A stretch of DNA of 64,000 bases from Kaistia adipata DSM 17808 (GCF_000423225.1 NZ_AUHO01000007.1:186001-250000), one strand, 5' to 3'. Shown: positions 26,737 through 38,126, numbered from the stretch's first letter. Notes: generated from the sequence alone by a model not told the origin. Made by a program: numbers and translations.

Positions 26737-28901
26737 CCCGTATTCCCGATTTTTCGACCCTCGGCTTTGTCGACGCGCCGATCGCGCTTCCGGCCGCTGG
26801 CCCCGACTGGGCGACACCCGAGGGCATCGCGGTCAAGCCGCTCTATGCCGCCGGGGATCGCGACCATCTGGAGGCGGTCGACAGCTATCCGGGCGTCGCG
26901 CCGTTCCTGCGCGGTCCCTATCCGACCATGTATGTGAACCAGCCCTGGACGATCCGCCAATATGCGGGCTTCTCCACGGCCGAGGATTCCAACGCCTTCT
27001 ACCGGCGCAATCTCGCCGCTGGCCAGAAGGGCCTGTCGGTCGCCTTCGATCTCGCCACCCATCGCGGCTATGACAGCGACCATCCGCGCGTCGCCGGCGA
27101 TGTCGGCATGGCCGGCGTGGCGATCGACTCGATCTACGACATGCGCACGCTGTTCTCCGGCATCCCGCTCGACAAGATGAGCGTGTCGATGACGATGAAC
27201 GGCGCGGTGCTGCCGATCCTGGCGCTTTATATCGTCGCGGCCGAGGAGCAGGGCGTCAGCCCGGACAAGCTGTCGGGGACCATCCAGAACGACATCCTCA
27301 AGGAGTTCATGGTCCGCAACACCTATATCTACCCGCCGGGGCCGTCGATGCGGATCATCTCCGACATCTTCGCCTATACCTCCGAGCATATGCCGAAGTT
27401 CAACTCGATCTCGATCTCCGGCTATCACATGCAGGAAGCGGGGGCGACGCAGGATCTCGAGCTCGCCTATACGCTGGCCGACGGCGTCGAATATATCCGC
27501 GCCGGGTTGAAGGCGGGTCTCGATATCGACCAGTTCGCGCCGCGTCTTTCCTTTTTCTGGGCGATCGGCATGAACTTCTTCATGGAAGTCGCCAAGATGC
27601 GGGCCGCGCGCCTGATCTGGGCGAAGCTGGTCAAGGAATTCCAGCCGAAGAACGAGAAGTCGCTGGCGCTCAGGACGCATTGCCAGACCTCCGGCTGGTC
27701 GCTCGCGGCGCAGGACGTTTACAACAACGTCGTCCGCACGACGGTCGAGGCGATGGCGGCGACGCAGGGCCATACCCAGTCGCTGCACACCAACGCGCTC
27801 GACGAGGCGCTGGCGCTGCCGACCGACTTCTCCGCCCGCATCGCCCGCAACACGCAGATCTTCCTGCAGCAGGAAAGCGGCACGACGCGGATCATCGATC
27901 CCTGGGGCGGCTCCTATTATGTCGAGGCGCTGACGGCCGAACTCGCCGCCCGCGCCATGGCGCATATCGACGAGGTCGAGAAGCTCGGCGGCATGGCCAA
28001 GGCGATCGAGGCCGGAATCCCGAAGCTTCGCATCGAGGAAGCGGCGGCGAAGACGCAGGCCCGCATCGACAGTGGCCAGCAGACCGTCGTCGGCGTCAAC
28101 AAGTACCGCCTCGCCGACGAACCGGCGATCGACGTCTTGAAGGTCGACAATTCCGCCGTGCGGGCTCAGCAGATCGAGAAGCTCGCCCGGCTCCGGGCGG
28201 AGCGCGACGGGGAAGCCGTCGCGGCGAGCCTCGAAGCGCTCGCGGTGGCGGCGCGTTCGGGCACGGGCAATCTGCTGGCGCTCGCGGTGAAGGCCGCCCG
28301 CGCCAAGGCGACGGTGGGCGAGATCTCGTCGGCGCTGGAGCGGGCCTGGCAGCGCCACAAGGCCGAGATCAAGGTCAACAGCGGCGTCTATCGCGAGGGT
28401 TTTGGCGGCAACGACGGCGCGCCGATCGAGCGGCTGACGACCCTCGTCTCGGAATTCACCCATGACGAGGGCCGGCGCCCACGCATCCTCGTCGCCAAGA
28501 TGGGGCAGGACGGGCACGACCGCGGCCAGAAGGTGATCGCCACCGCCTTCGCCGATATCGGCTTCGAGGTCGTCATTGGCCCGCTCTTCGCCACGCCCGA
28601 GGAGGTCGCGGCGCACGCGATCGCGGAACAGGTGCATGTCGTCGGCGTCTCGTCGCTGGCGGCCGGCCATCTCACGCTCGTGCCGGAGCTGAAGGCCGAG
28701 CTGGCGCGGCAGGGCCGTCCCGACATCATGATCGTCGTCGGCGGCGTGATTCCGCCGCAGGATTTCGAGGCGCTGATGGCGGCGGGCGCCGCCGCGATCT
28801 TTCCGCCGGGCACGCCCGTTACCGAGGCGGCGGCGGATCTCCTGGAAAAGCTGCGCGGCCATCTCGGCTTCGCGCAGAAGCATCCCTCCGCCTATGTCTG
28901 A
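26733..28901 (+). CDS. scpA: Methylmalonyl-CoA mutase large (alpha) subunit
   Basis: Catalytic B12 subunit of 722 residues; it channels propionyl-CoA carbon into the TCA cycle. The N-terminal barrel has [18 protein letters not shown] and [18 protein letters not shown]. The C-terminal cobalamin-binding domain has the full base-off motif [11 protein letters not shown], a downstream SSLAAGH and the GGVIPPQD glycine loop. It is coupled to mutA; the lytic transglycosylase gene follows after 21 bases. Confidence 0.97.
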   Translation: MTRIPDFSTLGFVDAPIALPAAGPDWATPEGIAVKPLYAAGDRDHLEAVDSYPGVAPFLRGPYPTMYVNQPWTIRQYAGFSTAEDSNAFYRRNLAAGQKGLSVAFDLATHRGYDSDHPRVAGDVGMAGVAIDSIYDMRTLFSGIPLDKMSVSMTMNGAVLPILALYIVAAEEQGVSPDKLSGTIQNDILKEFMVRNTYIYPPGPSMRIISDIFAYTSEHMPKFNSISISGYHMQEAGATQDLELAYTLADGVEYIRAGLKAGLDIDQFAPRLSFFWAIGMNFFMEVAKMRAARLIWAKLVKEFQPKNEKSLALRTHCQTSGWSLAAQDVYNNVVRTTVEAMAATQGHTQSLHTNALDEALALPTDFSARIARNTQIFLQQESGTTRIIDPWGGSYYVEALTAELAARAMAHIDEVEKLGGMAKAIEAGIPKLRIEEAAAKTQARIDSGQQTVVGVNKYRLADEPAIDVLKVDNSAVRAQQIEKLARLRAERDGEAVAASLEALAVAARSGTGNLLALAVKAARAKATVGEISSALERAWQRHKAEIKVNSGVYREGFGGNDGAPIERLTTLVSEFTHDEGRRPRILVAKMGQDGHDRGQKVIATAFADIGFEVVIGPLFATPEEVAAHAIAEQVHVVGVSSLAAGHLTLVPELKAELARQGRPDIMIVVGGVIPPQDFEALMAAGAAAIFPPGTPVTEAAADLLEKLRGHLGFAQKHPSAYV

Positions 28902-28922
28902 GCCGGCGGGGAGGGCGGTTCG

Positions 28923-29834
28923 ATGACGTTCCGCCTTTCCCGCCGCATTGCCGGGTTCGCGCTTCTGCTGCTGGCGGGCGTCGCGACGGCGCCGGCCGCC
29001 GGCGCTGCCGAGGAGACGACCGTGCAGACGATCTGCCGGCTGATCGACGGTGCCGCCGACGCGCATGACCTGCCGCGCGACTACTTCACCCGGCTAATCT
29101 GGCGGGAGTCGAGCTTCCGTCCGCATGTGACGAGCCCAGCCGGGGCGCAGGGCATCGCGCAGTTCATGCCGGGCACGGCGGACGAACAGGGGCTCGACGA
29201 TCCGTTCGACCCGGAACTGGCGATTCCTGCCTCCGCCAAATATCTGAAAAGTCTTCGGAATCGGTTCGGGAACTTCGGCCTCGCTGCCGCCGCCTACAAC
29301 GCCGGCCCGACGCGACTGGCGAAATGGCTCGACAGCGGCGGCTACCTGCCGCTGGAAACGGAGGACTATGTCCTCTTCATCACCGGCCGCAGCGTCACTG
29401 ACTGGTCTGGAAAGGTCGAGGTGTTGCTACCGGCCGATGAGAAGGCTGCCGAGGTCCCGATTGCCGATCCGAAATCGGCGGCCCTCGTGAAGCCGAAGGC
29501 GGCGGGCCCGACAAAGAAGGACTGCGAGACGCTGGTCGCGTCGATCCGCAGCTATGCGCCGTCGGTGATCGAGGGCGCCTATGCGCCGTTCGGCGTGCAG
29601 CTCTCGGGCAATTTCTCCAAGAGCCGGGCGATCGCTTCCTATCACCGCCAGGTGGCGCGCTTTCCGTCGATCCTGGAGGGCAAGCCGACGCTGATCCTCG
29701 GCAAGCGCGGCGCCGGGCGCGGAAGGCGGGCCTTCTATAGGGTTCGCCTGCCGGCTGAAACGCTGCGCGAGGCGACGCGGCTGTGCCAGTCGCTGCGAAA
29801 TAAGGGCGGCGCCTGTGTGGTGCTGCGGAACTGA
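28923..29834 (+). CDS. Periplasmic lytic transglycosylase with C-terminal SPOR-like domain
   Basis: Peptidoglycan-cleaving enzyme of 303 residues. After a signal peptide (FALLLLAGVATAPAAGAA) comes the SLT domain, with catalytic Glu in LIWRESSFRP and the motifs GAQGIAQFMPGTA and AAAYNAGPTRL. The C-terminal part (about 225-300, from FGVQLSGNFSKSRA to KGGACVVLRN) has the length and layout of a SPOR domain, which binds denuded glycan at division sites. Confidence 0.87.
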   Translation: MTFRLSRRIAGFALLLLAGVATAPAAGAAEETTVQTICRLIDGAADAHDLPRDYFTRLIWRESSFRPHVTSPAGAQGIAQFMPGTADEQGLDDPFDPELAIPASAKYLKSLRNRFGNFGLAAAAYNAGPTRLAKWLDSGGYLPLETEDYVLFITGRSVTDWSGKVEVLLPADEKAAEVPIADPKSAALVKPKAAGPTKKDCETLVASIRSYAPSVIEGAYAPFGVQLSGNFSKSRAIASYHRQVARFPSILEGKPTLILGKRGAGRGRRAFYRVRLPAETLREATRLCQSLRNKGGACVVLRN

Positions 29835-29914
29835 CGGCCAGTACCGCTCCCTCGGGGAGAGGTAAAGGGCAGCCTCGAAGCACGCACGGCGTTGGGGCCG
29901 GACAGGGCCAAAAC

Positions 29915-29946
29915 GAATAATCCGGGCGGCTCGCGCCGCCCGGATC
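29915..29946 (-). terminator. Terminator of the GH172-ABC operon
   Basis: Perfect hairpin TCCGGGCGGC-tcgc-GCCGCCCGGA (29931-29944 core), followed on the minus strand by TTATTCGTTTT, 22 bases after the binding-protein stop. Confidence 0.8.
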
Positions 29947-29965
29947 CGGTTCGTTCAGGCTGGGA

Positions 29966-31882
29966 TCAGCCCTTGTTGGGCTCGACCTTGGCGGCGATGA
30001 ACTTGAAGTTCGACCACCACCACCACGGGCCCTCATAGTAGTTGTCGGCGCTCGGGTAGTTCTTCCAGTAGGTCTCGTTCACCGGAACGAACTTCGAGGT
30101 GCCGAACATCTCGATCGAGGGCAGGCCCTTGACCAGGTCCTTCAGCATCTCGGTGCCGAGCGGCACGATCTGCGGGTCGTCGGCCGGGATCGAGCGCAGC
30201 GTGTCGATCTTGGCGGAGAGCACCTCGTCGACATAGCGGCCCTGGTTCGAGGACGCGGCGGTGCCGTTCGGGCGGACATAGTCCTTGTGCCAGCCTTCGA
30301 GGCGGACGAACGGATCCGGCACGATGCCGCACGAGGCGCCCCAGTAGGAGCCGACCTCATAGTTGCCGGTGTTCTCGGCCGTGAAGAACGGGCCGTCCTG
30401 CATCTGCTGCACGTTGGTTTCGATGCCGAAGGCGTTCCACTCATTGGCCGCGGCGAAGGCGAGGCGCTGCGACTGCACCTCGAAATCGGCCGGCGCCAGG
30501 ATGTTGATCGTCCAGGGCTTGCCGTCCGGCAGCATCCACTTGCCGCCTTCCTTCTTGAAGCCCTGGGCCTCGAGCATCTTGGTGGCCTGGTCCGGATCGA
30601 ACTTCCACCAGCCGACGCCGAGCAACTCGCGGAGCTGGTCGGGATCGGTCGGGATCGCCTCGACGCCTTCCGCGCGCAGCTGTTCGCCGATCTTGATCGC
30701 GTAGTCCGGATCGAACGGCTTGTAGCCGTCGGCGAGCGCGAACTCCTTCAGCCAGGGCACCATCGGCTTGTGATAGGTGTCCATCAGCACCTTCGTCGGC
30801 GGCAGGGCGAGCGGCGAGGCGCGCAGCATGCCCGAGAAGGTGGCGATCGAGGCCTGCGGCAGGTTCATGGCGAGCGCCAGCGCCCACCGGGTCTCGGCCT
30901 TGTCGTAGGGCGCCTTCGAGGTGTTGAAGTGGATGCCGCGCTCGCACGGATCGTCGAGGTTGGCATAGGGGAAGCCGCCGAACCACGCCTTCACCTTCGG
31001 ATTCTGCTTCTGCAGGATGTCGAGGCTTTCCGGCGAGATGTCGGTCAGGATGTCCATCTGGTTCTGCGCCATGGCGAGGACGCGCTTTTCCTCGGTCCCA
31101 TAGGAGCGGAACAGCACGTATTGCGCCTTGGGCTCGCCGACGATCTGGCCGACATCGGAGTTTTTCCAGTCGTCGCGCTTCTCCCACAGGAACCACGAGC
31201 CGTTCGGATCGGAGCTCTTGTACTTGTAGGCGCTGATCGTGACCGGCGGGAAGTTGGTGAAGGTGGCCGGGTCTTCCTTCTCCCAGATGTGCTTCGGCAC
31301 GACGTGGAAGGGATTGCCGTAGATCAGCGAGCCGAGCACGAGGGAGAGGCGCGGCGTCGGCTTGGTCGTCTCGATCTCGATCGTGTGGTCGTCGACCTTG
31401 GTGAAGCCCTTGATCGCGGCGTTGAAGGCGGCGCTGTAGGCGATCGCGTCGTTCTTGGAGATCATGTCGGCCGTGAACACGACGTCATCGGCGGTGAACG
31501 GCTTGCCGTCGCTCCAGGTCAGGCCCTCGCGCAGCTTGACGCGGAACTTGGTGTAGGTGTCGTTGAGCGGCTCCGGCATCGCGGCGGCGAGATCGGGGAT
31601 CTGCTTACCCGACGCCGTGTCGATGTCCCACATCAGGGCCGAGGCCATCTGGTGGAAGCCGTGATTGATGGTGACGCCCTGCTGGTAGGGGTTCATCGTG
31701 CCCGGATTGGAGACGCGGGCGTTCAGCATGTCGACGATCAGCGTCTGATCGCGCGGCGTGCCGACATCGGTCATCTCCTGGCTGAAGGCGGGCGCCGCCG
31801 TCAGCATGGTGCTCGCCATGAAAAGGGCGGCGCCCAGAATGGCGATGCCGCCGCCGCGTGATTTGCGGATGGACTTGGTCAT
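29966..31882 (-). CDS. ABC transporter substrate-binding protein, family 5
   Basis: Periplasmic binding protein of the peptide/opine/oligosaccharide (SBP_bac_5, cluster C) type, 638 residues. The signal peptide ends near PAFSQ. The conserved SDGKPFTADDVVFT and PDLAAAMPEPL segments are present. It is larger than most dipeptide binders, as in family-5 proteins that bind sugars or oligosaccharides. Its ATG overlaps the upstream ATPase stop by four bases, making it the last gene of an operon headed by a GH172 enzyme. The ligand is therefore more likely a glycan than a peptide (inference). Confidence 0.9.
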   Translation of the reverse strand: MTKSIRKSRGGGIAILGAALFMASTMLTAAPAFSQEMTDVGTPRDQTLIVDMLNARVSNPGTMNPYQQGVTINHGFHQMASALMWDIDTASGKQIPDLAAAMPEPLNDTYTKFRVKLREGLTWSDGKPFTADDVVFTADMISKNDAIAYSAAFNAAIKGFTKVDDHTIEIETTKPTPRLSLVLGSLIYGNPFHVVPKHIWEKEDPATFTNFPPVTISAYKYKSSDPNGSWFLWEKRDDWKNSDVGQIVGEPKAQYVLFRSYGTEEKRVLAMAQNQMDILTDISPESLDILQKQNPKVKAWFGGFPYANLDDPCERGIHFNTSKAPYDKAETRWALALAMNLPQASIATFSGMLRASPLALPPTKVLMDTYHKPMVPWLKEFALADGYKPFDPDYAIKIGEQLRAEGVEAIPTDPDQLRELLGVGWWKFDPDQATKMLEAQGFKKEGGKWMLPDGKPWTINILAPADFEVQSQRLAFAAANEWNAFGIETNVQQMQDGPFFTAENTGNYEVGSYWGASCGIVPDPFVRLEGWHKDYVRPNGTAASSNQGRYVDEVLSAKIDTLRSIPADDPQIVPLGTEMLKDLVKGLPSIEMFGTSKFVPVNETYWKNYPSADNYYEGPWWWWSNFKFIAAKVEPNKG

Positions 31883-32880
31883 GCGTTCCTCCTCGATGAT
31901 GTGGTGCAGTCCGGCAGTCTGACGTCGGGTTCTGGGGCGAGGCTCTCTCCGCTTGGCGCTCCGGCCTTTTTCACGCTCTTCGAACCCGGCGTCGGTAGTC
32001 CCCCCCTCTCAGGCCATGGCGCGGCGCGGCGCGCGCGTTCCGTCGCCTCGGCCTTGATCGCCTCGATCTCGGGCCAGCGCTCGCCGAGCCGCGGAATGGC
32101 GGCCATCAGCTCGCGCGTATAGTCCTCGCGCGGATTGGCCAGGATTTCCTGCGGCGCACCGGCATCGACGATGCGGCCCTTGTTCATGATCACGACGCTG
32201 TCCGACAGGTAGTAAGCCGTCGAAAGATCGTGGGTGATGTAGACGAACGAGACGCCCTTCTCCTCCTTGATCGTCTTGAACAGGTTGACGATGTTCATCC
32301 GGAGTGAGGCGTCGACCATCGAAACCGGCTCGTCGGCGACGATCAGCTTCGGGTTGGGGATCAGCGCGCGCGCGATCGAGATGCGCTGCAGCTCGCCGCC
32401 GGAGAACTGGCGGATATACTTGCCGCGGATGCGCTCCAGCGAGAGGCCGACCGAGCGCAGCGCCCCTTCGGTGATCTCCGCCGCGTCGCGATCATTGCCG
32501 GCGACCTTCAGATTGCGCGCGGTGGCGAACAGGTAGCTGTCGAGCGGCAGATAGGCGCTGAACGCCTCGAACGGGTTCTGGAAGATCGGCTGCACCAGGC
32601 GGCGGAACTCGAAATCGTCGATCCGGTCGCGGTCCTTGCCGGTGAGCGGCCGGCCGCCGAGGCGGATGGTGCCGCTGGTCGGCTCGACCAGACGCAGGAT
32701 CATCCGCGCCAGCGTGGTCTTGCCGGAGCCGGATTCGCCGACGATCGAGAACACCTGCGGCTTCGGGTCGAGCGTCAGGCTGACGCCGTCGACGGCGGCG
32801 ATCTGCTTGCCGCTGAACAGGCCGCCGGCACGATAGTTCTTGTGGAGGCCGGCGATTTCGAGAACGGGCTTTTCGGACAT
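31879..32880 (-). CDS. ABC transporter ATP-binding protein (OppF-like)
   Basis: Second ATPase of the importer, 333 residues. Walker A is GESGSGKTT, the signature is FSGGELQRISIARAL, Walker B is LIVADEPVSMVD and the switch His is in YITHDLS. About 45 C-terminal residues beyond the normal end are Pro/Glu-rich. The 10-base gap from the upstream ATPase and the 4-base overlap with the binding-protein gene show tight coupling. Confidence 0.93.
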   Translation of the reverse strand: MSEKPVLEIAGLHKNYRAGGLFSGKQIAAVDGVSLTLDPKPQVFSIVGESGSGKTTLARMILRLVEPTSGTIRLGGRPLTGKDRDRIDDFEFRRLVQPIFQNPFEAFSAYLPLDSYLFATARNLKVAGNDRDAAEITEGALRSVGLSLERIRGKYIRQFSGGELQRISIARALIPNPKLIVADEPVSMVDASLRMNIVNLFKTIKEEKGVSFVYITHDLSTAYYLSDSVVIMNKGRIVDAGAPQEILANPREDYTRELMAAIPRLGERWPEIEAIKAEATERARRAAPWPERGGLPTPGSKSVKKAGAPSGESLAPEPDVRLPDCTTSSRRNA

Positions 32881-32890
32881 GCGCGGGCCC

Positions 32891-33849
<959 letters not shown>

Positions 33850-33850
<1 letters not shown>

Positions 33851-34692
33851 CAGCCGATCCTCTTGGCTGCCGAGCGGATCGCGAGACCCGACGAAATCAG
33901 GAACAGCGAGATGAACATCAGCACGATGCAGAGCACGGGCGCGCCGACCCAGAGGTAACGCTGCGCCAGCAACGCCTGATACTTGAGCGCCCAGTAGATC
34001 ATCGTGCCGATCGTCGCCTGCTGCGCGCTCGACAGGCCGATGACGGCGAGGCTCGTCTCGGTGGCGATGCCGACCAGCACCGTGTTGATGAAGTTGGCCG
34101 CCGACCAGCCGGCGATATAGGGGAAGATGTGGCGGCCGAGGATCTTGTAGCGCGGCTCGCCGGAGAACCAGGCGACGTTGATGAACTCGCGCTCGCGCAT
34201 GGTCAGCGCCACGGCGCGCACCTGGCGGCCGGGATAGGGCCAGTTGAACAGGATCAGCGCGAGGCCGACGATCGGCAGCGACAATTGTCCGCCGAACAGG
34301 GCCGCGAGCAGGATCAGGATCGGCAGGCTCGGGATGCAGAGCAGCGCGTCCATGAAGAAGGACAGCACGCGGTCGAGCCAGCCGCCGGAATAGCCGGCGG
34401 CGAGGCCGGCGAAAACGCCGATCAACGTCGAGAAGAAGGCGACGACGAGGCCGAGGATCAGCGAATTGTGCAACGCCCAGGTCAAGAGCCAGAAGATGTC
34501 CTGGCCGAGATTGGTGGTGCCGAGCAGGTGCGAGAAGCTGGCGCCCTGGTTGCGAGGCGCCTTGTACCAGGTGAGCGGATTGGTCGGCGCGAACCAGGGC
34601 AGGATCAGGCCGAGGACGACGAAGATGGCGAGCAGGGTGAGGCCGAGGCCGAGCCGGAAGGAGCCGATCTTGGGAAGCTTGAAGGCGCGCAT
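33850..34692 (-). CDS. ABC transporter permease (OppC/DppC-like)
   Basis: Inner-membrane permease of 280 residues with about six TM helices and the EAA-type loop RAVALTMREREFINVAWFSG. The N-terminal LGTTNLGQDIFW motif is characteristic of the DppC half. The ATG at 34692 has GAGG upstream; a GTG at 34698 would overlap the previous gene. It pairs with the OppB-like permease upstream. Confidence 0.92.
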
Positions 34693-34694
34693 GA

Positions 34695-35693
34695 TCACCT
34701 CGCCCGGATGCGTGGATCGAGGAGCGGGTAGATCAGGTCGATGATCATCGTGGCGGTGGCGACGGCGATGATCGACAGGCTGATCGTGCCCATGAGCAGG
34801 TTATAGTCACCCTGGATCACGGCCATGTAGATCAGGTGGCCGAGGCCCGGATACTCGAACAGGATCTCGGTGACGATCGAGCCGTTGAACATCAGGCCGA
34901 TCTGCAGAGCCAGGAAGGTGATCTGCGGCAGGATGGCGTTCGGCAGAATGTAGCGGGTCAGGATGCGCCGGTCGGGCAGGCCCTTGAGACGGGCATAGCG
35001 GGAGAACTCTTCCTCGGCGAGCTGGGTCGTCTGCGCCTTGACGCTGATCACCCACCAGCCGAACACCACCAGCACGATCGACAGCGCCGGCAGGATCGAG
35101 TTCCACACCACGCTCTTGATGAAGGCGAAGGTCCAGGGCGCGCCATGCACGGACGCGGTCAGCGGGAAGATCGGCCAGATGTAGGAAAACAGGATCGAGA
35201 GCACGAGGGCGAGGATGTAGTAGGGGATCGGGTAGACGATGATCGCCAGCCCTTCCATGATCCGCGACGAGACGCGGTTCGGGCGCCATCCCGCCAGCAG
35301 GCCGACGAAATTGCCGAGCACCCAGGCGATCAGCGTCGAGGTCAGCAGCAGGCCGAAGGTCCAGGGCAGCGCCTGCGCGATCAGTTGGCTGACCGGCGTC
35401 GGATACATGGCCAGCGACGGACCGAAATCGCCGGTCAGCACGATGCGCTTGACGAAGTTCCAGTATTGCGTGAGCAGCGATCCCTGCAATCCGAAGGCGT
35501 CGGTGAGCGAGGCGCGCAGCGCGTCCGACTGGGCGGCGTCCATGTAGGCGCCCTGCGAACTCACCTTGGCGAGCATCGCCTCGACGGGATCGTTGGGAGC
35601 GAAGCGGGGTACGAAGAAGACCACGGTCAAGCCGAAGGCGATCACCAGTACGTAGGAGATCAATCGGGTCGCGATCTGGCCAAGAAGTCTCAT
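34695..35693 (-). CDS. ABC transporter permease (OppB/DppB-like)
   Basis: Permease half of 332 residues. It opens with the family N-terminus (LISYVLVIAFGLTVVFFVPRF, then NDPVEAML) and has six predicted TM segments with an EAA loop near EEFSRYARLKGLPDRRILTRY. The stop is two bases before the start of the second permease. It lies 178 bases after the GH172 gene in the same orientation, so transcription may start again here. Confidence 0.92.
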   Translation of the reverse strand: MRLLGQIATRLISYVLVIAFGLTVVFFVPRFAPNDPVEAMLAKVSSQGAYMDAAQSDALRASLTDAFGLQGSLLTQYWNFVKRIVLTGDFGPSLAMYPTPVSQLIAQALPWTFGLLLTSTLIAWVLGNFVGLLAGWRPNRVSSRIMEGLAIIVYPIPYYILALVLSILFSYIWPIFPLTASVHGAPWTFAFIKSVVWNSILPALSIVLVVFGWWVISVKAQTTQLAEEEFSRYARLKGLPDRRILTRYILPNAILPQITFLALQIGLMFNGSIVTEILFEYPGLGHLIYMAVIQGDYNLLMGTISLSIIAVATATMIIDLIYPLLDPRIRAR

Positions 35694-35871
35694 GGGCGGC
35701 GGTCCCGTCCTGTTGCATCGGGCTCGAGAGGCGGGTCCGTGCCGGGATGTCGGCGGGGCCGCCTGGCGCTCCCGGGATGTGGCGTCCCGGAAGCGCTTGC
35801 TTGATGCGGCTCTGGCGAGCCGGGACGGCGATCCGCGTGGCGACCGCCGACCGTGGGATCGGGCCGAAGCC

Positions 35872-37005
35872 TCAGATGATCTCGAGATAGTCGCTGTCGG
35901 GCAGCGGCGGGAACGGCGCCGCGGGAAGCGTCTGGTACCAGAACGCGACCGAGGCGATGTCGTCCTGCAGCGGCAGGTAGCGGCGGCGATCCCTGCGGTC
36001 GGTCCGCCAGCCGATCGCCTGTATCGTCACCTTGAGATCGCTCTCGAAGCGGACCGGATCGGTGATGTGCCAGCGATACATGCCGAAGCGGGTCTGCGAG
36101 CGATAGGTGCCGTCCGGCCGGATCACCTGCGGCAGGCCGGCATAGGCGGTGGTGAACTCGCGGTATTCGCTGGTCATGGTCTCGTCGACGACGCCGCCGT
36201 CGAAATTGTAGGCGCCGCAGAAATAGTCTTCCGTGCCGGTGCCGCAGATGGTCGGGAAGTCCTTGTCGCCATCCATGAAGAACTTGATCTCGCCTTCACC
36301 CCACCAGCCGGCATTGTTGACGCCCCAGGCCATGTAGGTGCCGACATACTGGCCCTGGCCCTTGACGCCGTCGAGGATGGTGTAGTCCTCGCCATAGGGC
36401 AGCGGATTGGTGCGGCGGAACTGGGCGTGGAAATAGGCGGCGTCGGCCGGAACCTCGGTCAGTGTGTAGTTGATCTGGTAGTAGATGATCGCATGGTCGT
36501 CCGGATCGCGGTTTTCCAGCGTGATCCGGCAATGCTTCCGGAACGGCATTTCCCAGTAGCAGTTGAAGGCGCGGCCGGGATTGACGCAGACGGCGAGCGA
36601 GGAGACCTGCGCATACTGGTTCCAGCCGGCGCAGAAGAAGTCGCCGAGCGGGCTTTCGACCGAGGGATGCTCCTGGCCGTCCCAATAGATGCGGAGGATC
36701 AGGTTGCGCCAGCGCACATTGGCGGGGGTCATCCAGATCTGCTGGATCGCACCGGGGCCTTCGATATCGGCGATGACGCGGGTTTCGCCGGCTTCCATGC
36801 GGATCGACGGCGACACTTTCCAGCCGAGGCCGCTGCCATCCTTGCCGAGGCCGCGGGCGCAGCTGGCGCCCGTGCCTTCCAGCGCCATGCCGCCCTTGCC
36901 CTTCTCGCCGGTGAAGTTTTCCGGGCTGATCGAGCGGGTCTTCGCCTTGGACAGAAGCGAGAGATTGCCGAGATTCATCCCGAGTCCGGAAAAGCCCTCT
37001 GACAT
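35872..37005 (-). CDS. Glycoside hydrolase family 172 (DUF2961) protein
   Basis: DUF2961 protein of 377 residues without signal peptide, so probably cytoplasmic. Characterised GH172 enzymes act on fructofuranose (difructose dianhydride) or arabinofuranose linkages. Family features here are GPGAIQQIWMT, SPLGDFFC, GWWGEGEIKFFMDGD and GTGTEDYFCGAYNF, the last two carrying the acidic residues usually assigned to catalysis. It heads an operon for a family-5 ABC importer and is divergent from a GntR regulator, so the oligosaccharide is probably imported intact and cut inside the cell (inference). Confidence 0.85.
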   Translation of the reverse strand: MSEGFSGLGMNLGNLSLLSKAKTRSISPENFTGEKGKGGMALEGTGASCARGLGKDGSGLGWKVSPSIRMEAGETRVIADIEGPGAIQQIWMTPANVRWRNLILRIYWDGQEHPSVESPLGDFFCAGWNQYAQVSSLAVCVNPGRAFNCYWEMPFRKHCRITLENRDPDDHAIIYYQINYTLTEVPADAAYFHAQFRRTNPLPYGEDYTILDGVKGQGQYVGTYMAWGVNNAGWWGEGEIKFFMDGDKDFPTICGTGTEDYFCGAYNFDGGVVDETMTSEYREFTTAYAGLPQVIRPDGTYRSQTRFGMYRWHITDPVRFESDLKVTIQAIGWRTDRRDRRRYLPLQDDIASVAFWYQTLPAAPFPPLPDSDYLEII

Positions 37006-37306
37006 TTTTCCTCCATGTCAGTGCATGCGACGTCGATCCGTGGCGATCAGCATATCGCCATCGGTTGGGTGATCGTTGAAGTGTCGATTTTCGATATTTC
37101 GAGACAATAGCCATCCTGCCGCAGAGTTTAATACTGCGACTTGATCACTATGATCAATTTTAGTCTGCTGCCTGGTGATTTAACCTTGGCGTTGTGTTTC
37201 CATCCGGGAGAATTTTATTATTTTTATTTCGACGCTTTGATCGAAACTAGGTTGTTCGACGCGTCTTATTGATGTGAGATGCTAGGATCCTAGTTTGGAG
37301 GTGTCA
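37006..37306. promoter_or_regulatory. Divergent promoter region of the GH172-ABC locus
   Basis: This 301-base gap is clearly AT-richer than its surroundings and contains no gene. It holds the palindrome at 37141-37157, the palindrome CTAGGATCCTAG at 37282-37293 beside the GntR ribosome site, and T-rich tracts around 37200-37230 suited to promoters in both directions. Confidence 0.6.
37141..37157. promoter_or_regulatory. Operator candidate for the GntR regulator
   Basis: TTGATCA-cta-TGATCAA is a perfect inverted repeat of seven-base arms centred in the divergent promoter region, 136 bases before the GH172 start and 150 before the GntR start. Size and symmetry fit a FadR-type dimer site. Confidence 0.55.
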
Positions 37307-38068
37307 ATGGCCATCGCGATGTCGCGGAGAAAATCTCCGCCCGGCTCCGAGCATCAGCCCGGCGACAATCCGTTTCCCGCCGAGGCGGCCATCGACCGGT
37401 CGCGGCCGATCGGCGAGCAGGTCTATGCGCTGCTCCGGCGGGCGATCGCGCATTGGCATCTGCTGCCCGGCGATCCGATCCCCGAGGCGCTGGTCACCCG
37501 CCGCTTCGACATTTCGCGTTCGCCACTGCGTGAGGCGTTCCGCCAGCTCGCCTCGGACGGGCTGGTGGTGATCCGGCCGCAGGCGGGAACCTATGTCTCG
37601 CCGGTCGACCGGCTGCGTTGGGAGGAGGGGCGGATCATCCGCCGCGCGCTCGAGATCGAGGGCATCCGGCGCGCCGCGCTGCATGTCTCGCAGGCCAATC
37701 TGGACGAGCTGGAGCTGTTGCTGCGCCAGCAGCGCCGCGCCGCCGAGGCCGAGGATTTCGAGGAGCTGATCGATCTCGACGACCGCTTCCATGCCGCGAT
37801 CTGCAACCTGAGCGGCTTTCCCCGGCTCTGGCGGATGATCGACGGCGCCAAGGCGCAGATCGATCGCACGCGCTTCATGGCATTGCCGGAAATGGGGCGC
37901 GCCGACGCGACCTTGGCCGAGCATCAGGGCATCGTCGATGCGCTCGCCGCCCGGGACCCGGAGCTATCCGTCCAGCTGCTCGTGCGCCACCTCGACCGCT
38001 CCGACGAGGCGATGGCCCGGCTGTTTGCCGGCGGGGATTTCTATTCTGGCTTGCCGCCTGCGGGCTGA
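37307..38068 (+). CDS. GntR family regulator, FCD subfamily
   Basis: Transcription regulator of 253 residues. The winged helix (about 30-95) has VYALLRRAIAHW, SRSPLREAFRQL and the wing VVIRPQAGTYVS. The FCD ligand domain (about 100-235) has the metal-binding Asp and His positions in DLDDRFHAAI and a later EHQGIVDAL. It probably controls the divergent GH172-ABC operon and itself in response to a sugar-derived ligand. The ATG at 37307 follows GGAGG. Confidence 0.9.
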   Translation: MAIAMSRRKSPPGSEHQPGDNPFPAEAAIDRSRPIGEQVYALLRRAIAHWHLLPGDPIPEALVTRRFDISRSPLREAFRQLASDGLVVIRPQAGTYVSPVDRLRWEEGRIIRRALEIEGIRRAALHVSQANLDELELLLRQQRRAAEAEDFEELIDLDDRFHAAICNLSGFPRLWRMIDGAKAQIDRTRFMALPEMGRADATLAEHQGIVDALAARDPELSVQLLVRHLDRSDEAMARLFAGGDFYSGLPPAG

Positions 38069-38076
38069 GGCGCCGG

Positions 38077-38108
38077 CAAAAAAGAAGCCCGCCGGTTGGC
38101 GGGCTTCC
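38077..38108 (-). terminator. Terminator of BA14K copy 2
   Basis: Hairpin GAAGCCCGCC-aacc-GGCGGGCTTC followed by TTTTTT on the minus strand, placed 19 bases after the BA14K stop and just past the converging GntR gene. Confidence 0.85.
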
Positions 38109-38126
38109 CGATCGCCGCGATGCGGC

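Noticed and set aside
26691-29066. Minus-strand open frame of 791 codons over scpA
   Set aside because: Fully antisense to the mutase large subunit with no domain pattern.
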